A DNA stretch of 64,000 nucleotides. Source: Desulfurococcaceae archaeon MEX13E-LK6-19. Its GTDB lineage: Archaea > Thermoproteota > Thermoprotei_A > Sulfolobales > Desulfurococcaceae. Positions 9,246-17,911 of this stretch are shown here, one piece after another. Numbering within the stretch: position 1 is the stretch's first letter; every line of letters starts with the position of its first letter. Position numbers and translations under genes: made by a program. The DNA is taken from positions 434,001 to 498,000 of the forward strand of contig CP072660.1 of assembly GCA_029637525.1 (NCBI GenBank), read 5' to 3'. Under the pieces are notes generated by a model. It ran no database searches. It was not told the origin of the DNA and worked only from the letters and a program-made list of their open reading frames with translations.

Positions 9246-9656
9246 TTATGAGATCACTACTTCTGCTTCTATGGGTTCTGTTGATTGTCCGTTTCCATAG
9301 TATATTACTACGAAGTATTTAGTATTGGAATTGAATGTCAAGCCTGATGTGGAGAATGTTTTTGTTATGCTAATTGTTTCTCCTGGTTTGATCTCGGTGT
9401 TTATCGGAACGGTTATTCCTAGAGGATAGATTAAAGCAGCTGTTATGTTAACAGGTTTTGTGCCCATAGATGCTACCTTTATGTTAAGTAACCCTGTAGT
9501 TCCTGATACTACTATTCTTGCTGAAATGGGTGTTAACGTCACGTAGTCTTTAGGTGCTGATACCGTGTTTAGTATGTAGTTGTAGAGTATGAGCCCGCCA
9601 GCTATTGTTGCTACAAGGAGCATTGCTGTAGCTACGAGTGGTGATGCAGCCTTCAT
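9246..9656 (-). CDS. archaeal type IV pilin-like protein
   Basis: The N-terminus MKAASPLVATAMLLVATIAG resembles archaeal class III signal/pilin sequences: a short basic stub, an ASPLVAT-type motif and one hydrophobic helix. It is followed by a Thr/Val-rich beta-sandwich-like ectodomain. I take ATG 9656, with GGGGAT just upstream. A TTG at 9677 would add seven residues. Prepilin peptidase would cleave after the basic stub. It is first in the operon pilin, ATPase, TadC-like, so it is probably the major subunit. Family-level naming is not possible from sequence alone. Confidence 0.8.
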   Translation of the reverse strand: MKAASPLVATAMLLVATIAGGLILYNYILNTVSAPKDYVTLTPISARIVVSGTTGLLNIKVASMGTKPVNITAALIYPLGITVPINTEIKPGETISITKTFSTSGLTFNSNTKYFVVIYYGNGQSTEPIEAEVVIS

Positions 9657-9865
9657 TATCTTATCCCCATTATTCAATTCTAAGGTTGAAAAGGAGTTGA
9701 TTTATGAAAAGAATAAAATAGTCTATGAGGCGGGGGGTCTGGGGTGTAACTATTCTTGTGTTAATCTATAGTGTATAATCAGTTGACTCATGTGTTGAAT
9801 CCCCATTTTTATAAGGAACTAAAAGGGGATTAGACTATGAATAGGATAAAGGGTGATTACTAGCG

Positions 9866-11458
9866 ATGGCTGCAGAGAGTGTACAGAGAGAACAGTTCAA
9901 AGCATTAAGCCCGGCAGAATTCTTTGCCAGATACAGAGAGATCGCTGGGTTTTCCAATCCCGTAAGAGCTCTTTACCAGACTGTTAGAGAGCTTGTAGAA
10001 AACGCGTTTGATGCAACAGAAACCCATGGTATCCTGCCAAATATAAAAGTCATTATTAGACGTAGTGTTGAAAACCCTAGCCATTATACAATAACTGTTG
10101 AAGATAATGGTATAGGTATACCGCCACAACATGTACCTGAAGCCTTTGGTAGGGTACTATACAGCTCAAAGTATGTTCTTAGACAAACTAGGGGTATGTT
10201 CGGTCTAGGTGTTAAAGCTGCAATCATATATAGCCAAATGACTACTGGCAGAGCGGTAGAAGTAATAACTTCGCAGCCTGGCCTCAAAAGAATATACTAT
10301 TTCAAGATAAGGATAGACTTGCAGAAAAACAAGCCCATAGTCCTTGAGAGAGGGTCATGGAGGAAGTCTCGAGACTGGCATGGTACAATAGTATCGATCA
10401 CTATTGAAGGAGATTGGTCTCGTGCTAGGCAGAAAGTAATAGAATACATGAGAAGAACAGCTGTTATAACACCTTATGCTAACATAGTTTTCGTAACACC
10501 TGATGGGGAGGTGTACTACTACAAGAGAACTATTGAGACTCTACCGCCGCCTCCTAAAGAGGTAAAGCCTCACCCATATGGTGTTGACTTAGAGTATTTA
10601 AAGGCATTGAAGGAAACAACTTCTTCACCTACTATAAAGGACATGCTTGTTGAGAGCTTCCAGGGAGTAGGAGATATTACTGCCAGGAATGTCTTAAGTA
10701 GGGCAGGTATTGACCCGAATACCCCGCCTAAAGAACTCACAGACAACGACATGGTTAAACTAGCAGAAGCACTAAAGAGCTATCCTGACTTTAGACCGCC
10801 AAAAGCCGATGCTTTATCCCCCCTAGGTGAGGAAATCATCAAGGCTGGTTTACAAAGAATATTCAACCCAGAGTTTGTAGAGGCAGTTACACGTAAACCA
10901 TCGGCATATCAGGGACATCCATTTATTGTTGAAGTGGGTATTGCTTATGGCGGAAATATTCCTGCGAGTAATGAACCTATCCTCTTAAGGTATGCAAACA
11001 AAATACCCTTGTTGTACGATGAAAAATCTGATGTCTCCTGGAAAGTTGTCTCAGAAACTGACTGGAGCTTGTACAACGTGAGTTTTCCTGCACCGATAAT
11101 AGTTTTGACACATATATGTAGCACAAAGGTGCCATTTAAGGGAGTTGGTAAGGAGAGTGTTGCTGACGTACCTGAAGTCGAAAGAGAGTTAAGACTTGCC
11201 TTAAGAGAGGCAGCGAGAAGACTTAGACTATACCTATCGAAGAAACTTAAAGAAGAAGAAGTTAAGAGGAAACTCTCAGTTCTAGTAAGGTATATTCCGG
11301 AAATAGCTCGTGGATTAAGTATTATAGCTAAGGATATTATGGGCGATAATGTTGGTGCTATAGTTACCGAGAAACTAGTCAATATAGTATCCAAGAAGAC
11401 AAGTATTGATAAACAAGAGATCATGGAATACCTTAAATCAGTTGAAGTAGGTGTGTAG
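9866..11458 (+). CDS. top6B: DNA topoisomerase VI subunit B
   Basis: The 530-residue ATPase subunit of type IIB topoisomerase VI. Bergerat/GHKL motifs are visible: VENAFDATE (N-box), DNGIGIP (G1), and RGMFGLGVKAAI (G2). A helix-two-turn-helix region and transducer domain follow. Subunit B binds ATP and gates DNA; subunit A cuts. A TATA-like TTTTTATAAGG sits near 9806-9816 and a GGGTGAT ribosome site precedes the ATG. The subunit A gene starts two bases after this stop, so they form an operon. Confidence 0.95.
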   Translation: MAAESVQREQFKALSPAEFFARYREIAGFSNPVRALYQTVRELVENAFDATETHGILPNIKVIIRRSVENPSHYTITVEDNGIGIPPQHVPEAFGRVLYSSKYVLRQTRGMFGLGVKAAIIYSQMTTGRAVEVITSQPGLKRIYYFKIRIDLQKNKPIVLERGSWRKSRDWHGTIVSITIEGDWSRARQKVIEYMRRTAVITPYANIVFVTPDGEVYYYKRTIETLPPPPKEVKPHPYGVDLEYLKALKETTSSPTIKDMLVESFQGVGDITARNVLSRAGIDPNTPPKELTDNDMVKLAEALKSYPDFRPPKADALSPLGEEIIKAGLQRIFNPEFVEAVTRKPSAYQGHPFIVEVGIAYGGNIPASNEPILLRYANKIPLLYDEKSDVSWKVVSETDWSLYNVSFPAPIIVLTHICSTKVPFKGVGKESVADVPEVERELRLALREAARRLRLYLSKKLKEEEVKRKLSVLVRYIPEIARGLSIIAKDIMGDNVGAIVTEKLVNIVSKKTSIDKQEIMEYLKSVEVGV

Positions 11459-11460
11459 CC

Positions 11461-12624
11461 TTGTCAACAGTCTCTAAAGTAGATCTTGAAGTAAGAAGAC
11501 GTGGTATAAAGATATTTCAAGAGAAGTTTAAGGAGCTTATACAGAAGATTATAAAAGAAAAAAGTCCATCGCTTATCATACCCAAGAGAACATTAAGCAA
11601 TACTATATATGATGAACGCCGCAAACTTCTTCTCCTTGGCCCAGAGATGCTTAGAAGAAGCTTTCTAGACGTAAACGAAGCGAAGAAATTCATGCAAACA
11701 ATATTGATGGCATCCATTATCTATGAGGCTTTGGTAAATAACGAGTATCCGACAATACGTGACTTATACTATAGAGGTAAACATACAATAAGATTTAAGG
11801 ACTTCAAAGGACGTTGGTCGGAAGAAAATACTTGGGACGAGCAGCGTGAATCAGATTCTGTGATAAGAGACATAGAAGTCTACCTAGGGCTTCTTAGAGA
11901 AGAGTTGCTTATACTTAGTAAAGAAAAAGGGAAAGTAGTTGGCAATATGAGGATCAAGAGCGGAGATGACATCATTGATCTAAGTAAAATGGGGCATGGA
12001 GCTTATGCTATTGAGCCTACTCCAGACTTAATAGAATTCATAGATGTTGATGCAGAATTCGTTCTAGTAGTCGAGAAAGATGCTGTATTCCAGCAGCTAC
12101 ATCGTTATGGATTCTGGAAGAAGTATAAGGCAATATTGATTACGAGCGCGGGACAGCCAGACAGAGCGACAAGAAGGTTTGTAAGGCGCCTTAGTGAAGA
12201 ATTGAAGTTACCAATATACATACTGACTGACGCGGATCCCTATGGATGGTATATATATAGCGTCTTTAAGATTGGCTCGATAACTCTATCATATGAAAGT
12301 GAAAGATTGGCAACCCCAGATGCAAAATTTATTGGTGTAAGCATGACTGACATTTTTGGTGATAAACAACGTAAAAAGAAGCCATGGCTCACAGAAAAAG
12401 AAGCCAAGAACTATATAATCAAGGCAAAAGATGCCGACATAAAAAGAGCTAAGGAACTCCTTAATTATAGATGGTTCCAGACACCTGAATGGGAACGCGA
12501 GATAAAAATATTCCTCGAAAAGAAAGCTAAACTTGAGATTGAAGCCATGGCTAGCAAGGGCCTTAAGTTCTTAGCTGACACCTATATACCACAGAAAATA
12601 GCCACCAAAGATTGGATAGAGTAG
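11461..12624 (+). CDS. top6A: DNA topoisomerase VI subunit A (Spo11-like)
   Basis: The 387-residue DNA-cleaving subunit. Its 5Y-CAP domain contains RDLYYRGK with the active-site Tyr at 103 or 104. The Toprim domain holds VVEKDAVF and TDADPYGWY with acidic metal ligands. It uses a TTG start at 11461, two bases after top6B. With subunit B it relaxes and decatenates DNA. Length is normal for archaea. Confidence 0.95.
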   Translation: MSTVSKVDLEVRRRGIKIFQEKFKELIQKIIKEKSPSLIIPKRTLSNTIYDERRKLLLLGPEMLRRSFLDVNEAKKFMQTILMASIIYEALVNNEYPTIRDLYYRGKHTIRFKDFKGRWSEENTWDEQRESDSVIRDIEVYLGLLREELLILSKEKGKVVGNMRIKSGDDIIDLSKMGHGAYAIEPTPDLIEFIDVDAEFVLVVEKDAVFQQLHRYGFWKKYKAILITSAGQPDRATRRFVRRLSEELKLPIYILTDADPYGWYIYSVFKIGSITLSYESERLATPDAKFIGVSMTDIFGDKQRKKKPWLTEKEAKNYIIKAKDADIKRAKELLNYRWFQTPEWEREIKIFLEKKAKLEIEAMASKGLKFLADTYIPQKIATKDWIE

Positions 12625-12705
12625 AAAGCTGTTATAAATGGTTAGCAGTAATAAAAAGTATAGATAATAGGTTTTGCAGTAATTAGTTGAAGTTGGTGAT
12701 ATGTA

Positions 12706-12975
12706 ATGAAGGTAAAAGTAGTATTCTTGCACAGAGCAGCAGATCTCGTTCCTCCAGATAAAAGAAATGTAGAGCTGGAATTACCAGATAACGCTACATT
12801 AAAAGACTTGTTGAATGTAATTAAAGAAAAAGTTAGTAAAAGAATAGGCGAAGGTGTTCTAAAGAAGAGACTTATATTTAATATCGTCGTGAATGGTCTG
12901 TCTGTTGCAAGTCTTGATCATCGTTTATCAGATGGGGATGTAGTAATGTTTATGACGCCTGAAATGGGTGGATAA
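12706..12975 (+). CDS. MoaD/ThiS-family ubiquitin-like protein
   Basis: An 89-residue beta-grasp protein ending in MGG. The C-terminal Gly-Gly is the feature that E1-like enzymes adenylate in MoaD, ThiS and the archaeal small modifier proteins. The stretch LSDGDVVMFMTPEMGG fits the family end. It could carry sulfur for molybdopterin, thiamine or tRNA thiolation, or be conjugated to proteins. No E1-like gene is in the window to decide. GGTGAT precedes the ATG. Confidence 0.8.
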   Translation: MKVKVVFLHRAADLVPPDKRNVELELPDNATLKDLLNVIKEKVSKRIGEGVLKKRLIFNIVVNGLSVASLDHRLSDGDVVMFMTPEMGG

Positions 12976-13267
12976 CATGTTAAAACGGAGTAAATACAAT
13001 AAGTGATGTTGTTCTCTTAGATGAATATCTATGTGATTCTTGGCAAACATGGGCATAAGTTTTACTACAAAAATAATTACTTCAGGATCTAGGATGAAAT
13101 GATCTTCTCTTCTAGATCAAGAGGAGTCAAAGTTAGTAATGTAACGATCCGAATAGTAGCAAAGACTTTTGCTGTTCAAAGGTAGACGGCTTCTAATTTT
13201 TATATACCATGTCTGTAACAACTGAAATTAATTAGGGTACTACTCATAGGCGCCTCTAGGTGTCTTT

Positions 13268-13795
13268 ATGGAAATTCCTCAGGATATTAAAGAAATGCTT
13301 GAACCTGACGAGAAAATTCTTTGGTGTGATAAACCTTTAAGAGCTCCTTTTGTGCGTAGAAGTATAGGACTTGTTTTTATTGGTATCCCCTGGCTTGTAT
13401 TCCCTCTGATCATAATTGGAATGGCATCAACAAAATTTTTATTTGAACCGCCAGTTTTGTTGTTTTTGATCTTTTGGTATGGAATATTGGGATTTATATT
13501 CTTTTGGACCCCAATATATTCCTCTTTGGTTTGGAAAAACATCTACTATGTCTTGACAAATAAACGAATCATAATTAGGAAGGGGCTCGTAGGAATAGAC
13601 TACGATGTATTAAATCTAGATGCAATACAGCAAGTAAATGTGAATGTAGGATTCTGGGATAGAAAGTATGGAACAGGAACTCTCACAATCCAAGCTATAG
13701 GAGTGCGGCCAATAACGTTATATGCAGTAAAGGAGCCTAGGAAAGTTTATGAAATAATTAACAGAGCATCAAGAACTAGGAAATATTCTACATAA
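13268..13795 (+). CDS. PH-domain (bPH2/YdbS-like) membrane protein
   Basis: The 175-residue protein has two adjacent hydrophobic helices at about 32-55 and 60-85. They are followed by a domain starting YYVLTNKRIIIRKGLVG, the hallmark of the bacterial PH-like DUF304/bPH2 family. The N-terminal LEPDEKILW is also typical. Function is unknown. AGGTG lies upstream of the ATG. It appears monocistronic, with about 290 nt on its 5' side. Confidence 0.75.
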   Translation: MEIPQDIKEMLEPDEKILWCDKPLRAPFVRRSIGLVFIGIPWLVFPLIIIGMASTKFLFEPPVLLFLIFWYGILGFIFFWTPIYSSLVWKNIYYVLTNKRIIIRKGLVGIDYDVLNLDAIQQVNVNVGFWDRKYGTGTLTIQAIGVRPITLYAVKEPRKVYEIINRASRTRKYST

Positions 13796-14639
13796 ACTAC
13801 ATCTGTTTAGAATTCCTTAAAATGTTAAGTTGAGATAATTCGATGTGGCTTGTAGGCTCAGTATTATATTTAAGAATAAATCTTTAAAGAACATAAACTT
13901 TTGCATCTGAAAACATAAAAACTTTTTCAATATTCTATCAAAATACTATATATTTTACTTGTGTTTTCAATTATTTATATAAATTCTGTGTACATCCATT
14001 TCATTTTTACGTAATTAATGGCCTTAGAAGGAGTAATCGTTTATTTTACAGACGTATAATGTTCTGTGTTAATAATACTTCCCATTCCTCCTTAGTTAGT
14101 TCTGTCAACGGTTTTTCTATATAGTTGTTAGCTGCCTTGTATACTGTTCTGAGTCTTGTTAGTCTAGAATATATCGTTACATTGCTTACCCAGTTTTTAT
14201 GTAGTAAGCACTTATCTTTAGAAATACTGGATGCTCTTCTCTGAACTGCTCTTTAAAGTCTTTTAGCAGATTGTCTATGTATATCTTGTGTATGTAGCCA
14301 ATATAGTTTGTTGTAGCGTTAGCTCTCACTGGTACTTACCTTAGCATGACATCCTTCAGTAAAACATAGCGAACTATAGGTATTCAAAAGATATAGCGAT
14401 GGACTCGGGTTGTCGTGTTGATGGATATCCAGAACGGATGAGTTATGGTGACCGGTATTCCAGAGTTGAACATTGCTGATGATCAGCTGAGACAGGTTAT
14501 TTCATTCCTTAGTCAATACCCCTTTCTCATCATCCACTATAATCAGAATATTATCACAAATATATAACTTGTCTTAATAGCAATATTGGTTTCAATAGGA
14601 GTACAAAATAGGAGTTATACCTTGAGGGCTTTGTTGAGA
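13796..14639. other. non-genic AT-rich stretch with degraded coding remnants
   Basis: This 840-nt gap holds no intact gene I can support. 13796-14040 is AT-rich spacer. 14046-14335 holds two overlapping minus-strand open segments in different frames (separate entry). Plus-strand 14399-14480 has a 26-codon open stretch starting MDSGCRVDGYPERMSYGD that ends in TGA and resembles nothing I know. I see no terminal inverted repeats or target duplications that would define an insertion sequence. Confidence 0.5.
14046..14335 (-). pseudogene. frameshifted coding remnant, possibly recombinase-derived
   Basis: Two protein-like minus-strand segments overlap in different frames. Segment one (14335 to stop 14186) includes YIGYIHKIYIDNLLKDFKEQ. 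Segment two (14252 to stop 14046) includes HKNWVSNVTIYSRLTRLRTV and ELTKEEWEVLL. Changing frame near 14205-14225 would join them into one reading, as expected of a decayed gene. The helical, basic character and the phrase ELTKEEWE recall the core-binding region of archaeal tyrosine recombinases, but that identity is a guess. Neither segment has a convincing start. Confidence 0.4.
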
Positions 14640-14795
14640 CTATTCTTCAATAAATTCTATTATCTCATGAAAGGTATTCTTTTTACAGTAAGGACAATAA
14701 TGGTAAAATGTAGGGAACTCTTTTTTAAGATTATAGCTCACATAGAGTTTCCATGTATTACCGCATTCCTTACATTTCAGAATCCAATAAGTCAT
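14640..14795 (-). CDS. small zinc-ribbon protein (51 aa)
   Basis: A 51-codon gene too short for usual length cut-offs. It begins MTYWILKCKECGNTW and has CysKECys (8-11) and CysPYCys (34-37), a classic four-cysteine zinc ribbon. Its ATG overlaps the TGA of the upstream ASCH gene as ATGA, so the two are translationally coupled. The partner suggests RNA-linked work, but the function is unknown. Confidence 0.7.
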   Translation of the reverse strand: MTYWILKCKECGNTWKLYVSYNLKKEFPTFYHYCPYCKKNTFHEIIEFIEE

Positions 14796-15394
14796 TTTTT
14801 ACCCCGTATGATTCCCTTTCTTAATAGCAAGTCAAGTACTTTCTTTAATGTTTTTCTTACGAGATATCTTTTTTCAATTGAACCAAATAAGTTGATTGCA
14901 GTCATTCTTATGCTGTTGGTTCGTGTAAGCTCTAATAGGATCTTCTTATCTTTATCGTTTAGTTCATTATTCAGATATCTTAGTCCAAGACGTGCTAGAT
15001 CTGATGGTTTAAGCCCCATGTACGGTTCTTGTACGGGTAGCTGGTCGAGTCTCTGTGTTACTTTAAATTCTATTATTGTCACCCAGTCGTCACTTGAAAT
15101 ATTCGGATAAACTTTTTTCAGTTCCTCTAGAAGTTCGCCAAGATTATTAAAACCGTCTTTTACGGCATCTTCTTCGGTTAACTCTTTTACTTTTTTGTAA
15201 ACCACTTTTGTAATTGATATTTTAGCTACAGGTCTTCCTCCGCCATGTACAATCATTTCCTTGTATCGTGGACGTACTAGACCCAATCTTATTGTTGCAG
15301 TCTTTTTACCAGAAAGAATTAAATCAACATATCTGCCCTTTACCATAATATGGCGTCCTAGGTACTTGTATCGTTTTTCGGTCACTGTTTTCAC
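14792..15394 (-). CDS. ASCH-domain protein
   Basis: The 200-residue protein has an N-terminal ASCH (PUA-related) fold. The stretch IMVKGRYVDLILSGKKTATIRLG is the strand-helix that starts most ASCH domains, and the domain ends near residue 115 (DDWVTIIEF). A C-terminal helical extension (about 125-200) is rich in basic residues and could be winged-helix-like. ASCH domains bind RNA or nucleotide ligands. The downstream 51-residue zinc ribbon overlaps it by 4 nt. Confidence 0.75.
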   Translation of the reverse strand: MKTVTEKRYKYLGRHIMVKGRYVDLILSGKKTATIRLGLVRPRYKEMIVHGGGRPVAKISITKVVYKKVKELTEEDAVKDGFNNLGELLEELKKVYPNISSDDWVTIIEFKVTQRLDQLPVQEPYMGLKPSDLARLGLRYLNNELNDKDKKILLELTRTNSIRMTAINLFGSIEKRYLVRKTLKKVLDLLLRKGIIRGKK

Positions 15395-15519
15395 CTATGC
15401 ATGTTAGAAAAAGTTATTTTAAGAGGATTTATCTAGTTTACTAAAATGGGATGATGACCTAGACTTTAATGAAGAGTAAAAGCATGCTCTAATGATTAGG
15501 GGCCAAAGCGCTGACTTCA

Positions 15520-17364
15520 CTAGTGATGGTAGCTAAATATTGGTCTACTGCTAACCCTAATTGGCAGCGTTTGCGAGATCTTGGGGTAACCTTTTGTTTC
15601 CTCGTCGAGAATCCTTATGAGCTCATCGAGAGACATAACTTTCTGGTCATTTGTTCTTCTAAACCTAACATTAATAGTGTTTGAATCTACTTCTCTTTTC
15701 CCTATTACGATAATGTATGGTATCCATTCTTTTCCAGCTTCACGAATCTTTTTGCCTAAGCTTTCATCTCTATCGTCTACGTCGACTCTATATCCTCTTG
15801 CCAAGAGTTCTTTAGCTATATTCATAGCGTAGTCGATGTACTCCTTTGATACAGGTATAATCCTTACTTGAATAGGTGACATCCATGTTGGTATGTATGG
15901 GGTCTTTCCTGATAACTCTAATTGTGCAGCAGTATCAAAGATCATGTATATGTATCTCTCTATAGAGCCTATGAGTGCTGTATGTATTATTATTGGATGA
16001 TGCTTTTGATCTTTTTCGTCAACGTATGTGATATTGAATCGTTTTCCATTACCTATATCTATTTGGAAAGTTGCTATTTCACGAGGCCTCTTCAAATTAT
16101 CTATTATATGGTATTCTACGTTTAGTACCCAATAGTATATGCCTCCAGGTATGAGGGCTACTAGGACGGGTTTACCTTCTCTCTTTACAAACTCGACTAT
16201 GTAATCGAAGTATTTATCGAAGAAATCTCTGGTAATGTTATATAATGCAACATATTCTCGTCCAGCCTTCCTTGCTTCTTCAAGAATTTTTTCTTGAACC
16301 TTCTTAGAAATTTCAATGGCTTCTTCGAGATCTCTGGTCAGTATATGGAGATCAGGCATGTAGAATTTTCTCATTCTAAAGCATATATTTAGTTCTCCTC
16401 TTTTCTCTAGCCTATAACTATCTGCTACTTCGAACATCCCCATAGGTAAATTCTTGTAGCTTATTATCCAGTCTTTCAGCATAGCAAATTGTTGATGGCA
16501 TGCAGCGTATCTTAAAACATATCTCTTTCCTTCCACTTCGAGTTCGTAGAGTCTATCACCAAATAGTTTAGCGTGCTCGTAGACAGGCTTCTTTGATAGA
16601 TCAAAAGTATTAGTGCCAATCACCTTGAAGACTGGTATACCTAAACTTTGTGCAACACTCCATGAGTACTGTATTACTGCCTCCATTATTGCTGCTGCAT
16701 GAGGGCCATATCTCATATGACCATAGTCGCTATAGGGTTCCCATTCGAAGCCAAATTTTTTACAGTAATCATTGACTTTGTTTTCTCCACCGGGAAGCTC
16801 TTTACCGAAAACTTCTTTATCAACCAATATTTTTAGGTCGTCGTATCCTGTGTAATCAAACTCTTCCGGTTTATAGATCTTTCCCTCAGGCGTTAAGATA
16901 ATGTACTCTTTAGGTATTTCTTTTCTAACAATTTCTCCAGCTTTGGTCTTTTCTATGCTTTTGGATAACTCGCTTAAGGGGTGGCCGAAACATTCTATAG
17001 CAAATGCCTTATACCAGCCGAAAGGTGCTCGGAAAACCTCGATATCAGTGGATTCCTTTAGTTTCTTTTCGAAGTGGGTCAGTAACTCTAGCGCTTTTGG
17101 TGGGGGAGCTAGATTACTTGATAGATGTGCATAAGGATAAACTACTATTGTTGAAGGTTTTATCTTTGGAAGAACACTCACTATATCTTTTACTGCCTGT
17201 TCCACGACTATTTCATCGTCATCTTTTTCTATAGTAGAGAATACGACAAGAACGTTTGAGAACTTCTTTTCAGAGTTTCTGTCGTCTACATCTTCCGCGC
17301 CATCAATAGCTTTCTCAGTCACTTTGTACCAAAAAGTCTTTGCATGAATCAATAAGAGTTTCAA
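15520..17364 (-). CDS. thrS: threonyl-tRNA synthetase, full-length archaeal type
   Basis: The 614-residue enzyme charges tRNA-Thr. The N-terminal roughly 140 residues form the archaeal editing domain related to D-aminoacyl-tRNA deacylase (VVYPYAHLSSNLAPP). The class II core follows: CHQQFAMLKDW with a zinc-site Cys, and motif 2 around FRMRKFYMPDLHIL. An anticodon-binding domain lies from about 500. Several crenarchaea split editing and catalytic parts into two genes; here both are in one chain. Confidence 0.93.
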   Translation of the reverse strand: MKLLLIHAKTFWYKVTEKAIDGAEDVDDRNSEKKFSNVLVVFSTIEKDDDEIVVEQAVKDIVSVLPKIKPSTIVVYPYAHLSSNLAPPPKALELLTHFEKKLKESTDIEVFRAPFGWYKAFAIECFGHPLSELSKSIEKTKAGEIVRKEIPKEYIILTPEGKIYKPEEFDYTGYDDLKILVDKEVFGKELPGGENKVNDYCKKFGFEWEPYSDYGHMRYGPHAAAIMEAVIQYSWSVAQSLGIPVFKVIGTNTFDLSKKPVYEHAKLFGDRLYELEVEGKRYVLRYAACHQQFAMLKDWIISYKNLPMGMFEVADSYRLEKRGELNICFRMRKFYMPDLHILTRDLEEAIEISKKVQEKILEEARKAGREYVALYNITRDFFDKYFDYIVEFVKREGKPVLVALIPGGIYYWVLNVEYHIIDNLKRPREIATFQIDIGNGKRFNITYVDEKDQKHHPIIIHTALIGSIERYIYMIFDTAAQLELSGKTPYIPTWMSPIQVRIIPVSKEYIDYAMNIAKELLARGYRVDVDDRDESLGKKIREAGKEWIPYIIVIGKREVDSNTINVRFRRTNDQKVMSLDELIRILDEETKGYPKISQTLPIRVSSRPIFSYHH

Positions 17365-17396
17365 GACCTAATGCACCCGTATCGCAATCTTGTATT

Positions 17397-17864
17397 TTAT
17401 TGTACTGGGGTATAGGATGTATTAGTGTTTTTCTTTCCATACATTTGTGGCGGAGGTAATGGCGGAACGGGTGGAGGCACTCCTAGCGATCTACTTAGTA
17501 TAATCGATTCTGCGATCATATTTGCAAATACTGTTTGTAAAAGGAATTGTGGTACACGTTTATTCTTTAATTCAGTTAACATCTTTTCTAGAGCTTTTGT
17601 GTCGGATGAAGATACTATGGCGTAGCCCTTTATACTTATTTGTACAACGGGGGGTCTTGATGATATTGTGAAACTAAAAGGAGTAACAAGAGTTTTTCCT
17701 CTATTAAATGGTGTAGATGATGGGATTGAGAGATTTATTTGGAATTGTATGTTAGGAGGTATGCCTTCGGAAAGCCTTTCAGCAGTAATGCTATGAATCT
17801 GTATTGCAATGTTGAACAACTCTCTCAGCCTCATATAGAGTTTCTCACGGTGGTTAATAAACAA
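17397..17864 (-). CDS. conserved unknown protein, possibly SecB-like fold
   Basis: A 155-residue protein. A Met at residue 11 (MRLRELFNI) may be the true start. The pattern is beta-rich through residue 100, then the helix VPQFLLQTVFANMIAESIIL, then a proline-rich tail VPPPVPPLPPPQ. A late helix followed by a PP-rich tail after an antiparallel sheet recalls SecB and its archaeal relatives. This is by eye and tentative. It sits directly upstream of thrS on the same strand and divergent from radA. Confidence 0.55.
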   Translation of the reverse strand: MFINHREKLYMRLRELFNIAIQIHSITAERLSEGIPPNIQFQINLSIPSSTPFNRGKTLVTPFSFTISSRPPVVQISIKGYAIVSSSDTKALEKMLTELKNKRVPQFLLQTVFANMIAESIILSRSLGVPPPVPPLPPPQMYGKKNTNTSYTPVQ

Positions 17865-17881
17865 GAAGTTGAGACTTATAC

Positions 17882-17890
17882 TTTATAAAA
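17882..17890 (+). promoter_or_regulatory. TATA box of radA
   Basis: TTTATAAAA lies about 26 nt upstream of the first in-frame ATG of radA (17912). This spacing would place transcription start at or next to that ATG and argues for a leaderless mRNA. Confidence 0.6.
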
Positions 17891-17911
17891 CCCTTTTTTA
17901 AACCTACTATA

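Noticed and set aside
12976-13267. Short peptides such as MNIYVILGKHGHKFYY in the spacer after the MoaD-like gene
   Set aside because: About 23 codons, no ribosome site and competing frames; treated as spacer.
14399-14520. C/D sRNA suggested by GGATGA and CTGATGA boxes
   Set aside because: The distance from the second C box to CTGA is only 3 nt, too short for a guide.
14586-15110. 174-codon plus-strand frame opposite the ASCH and zinc-ribbon genes
   Set aside because: The minus-strand genes have recognisable domains and coupled start/stop; this frame shows no domain.
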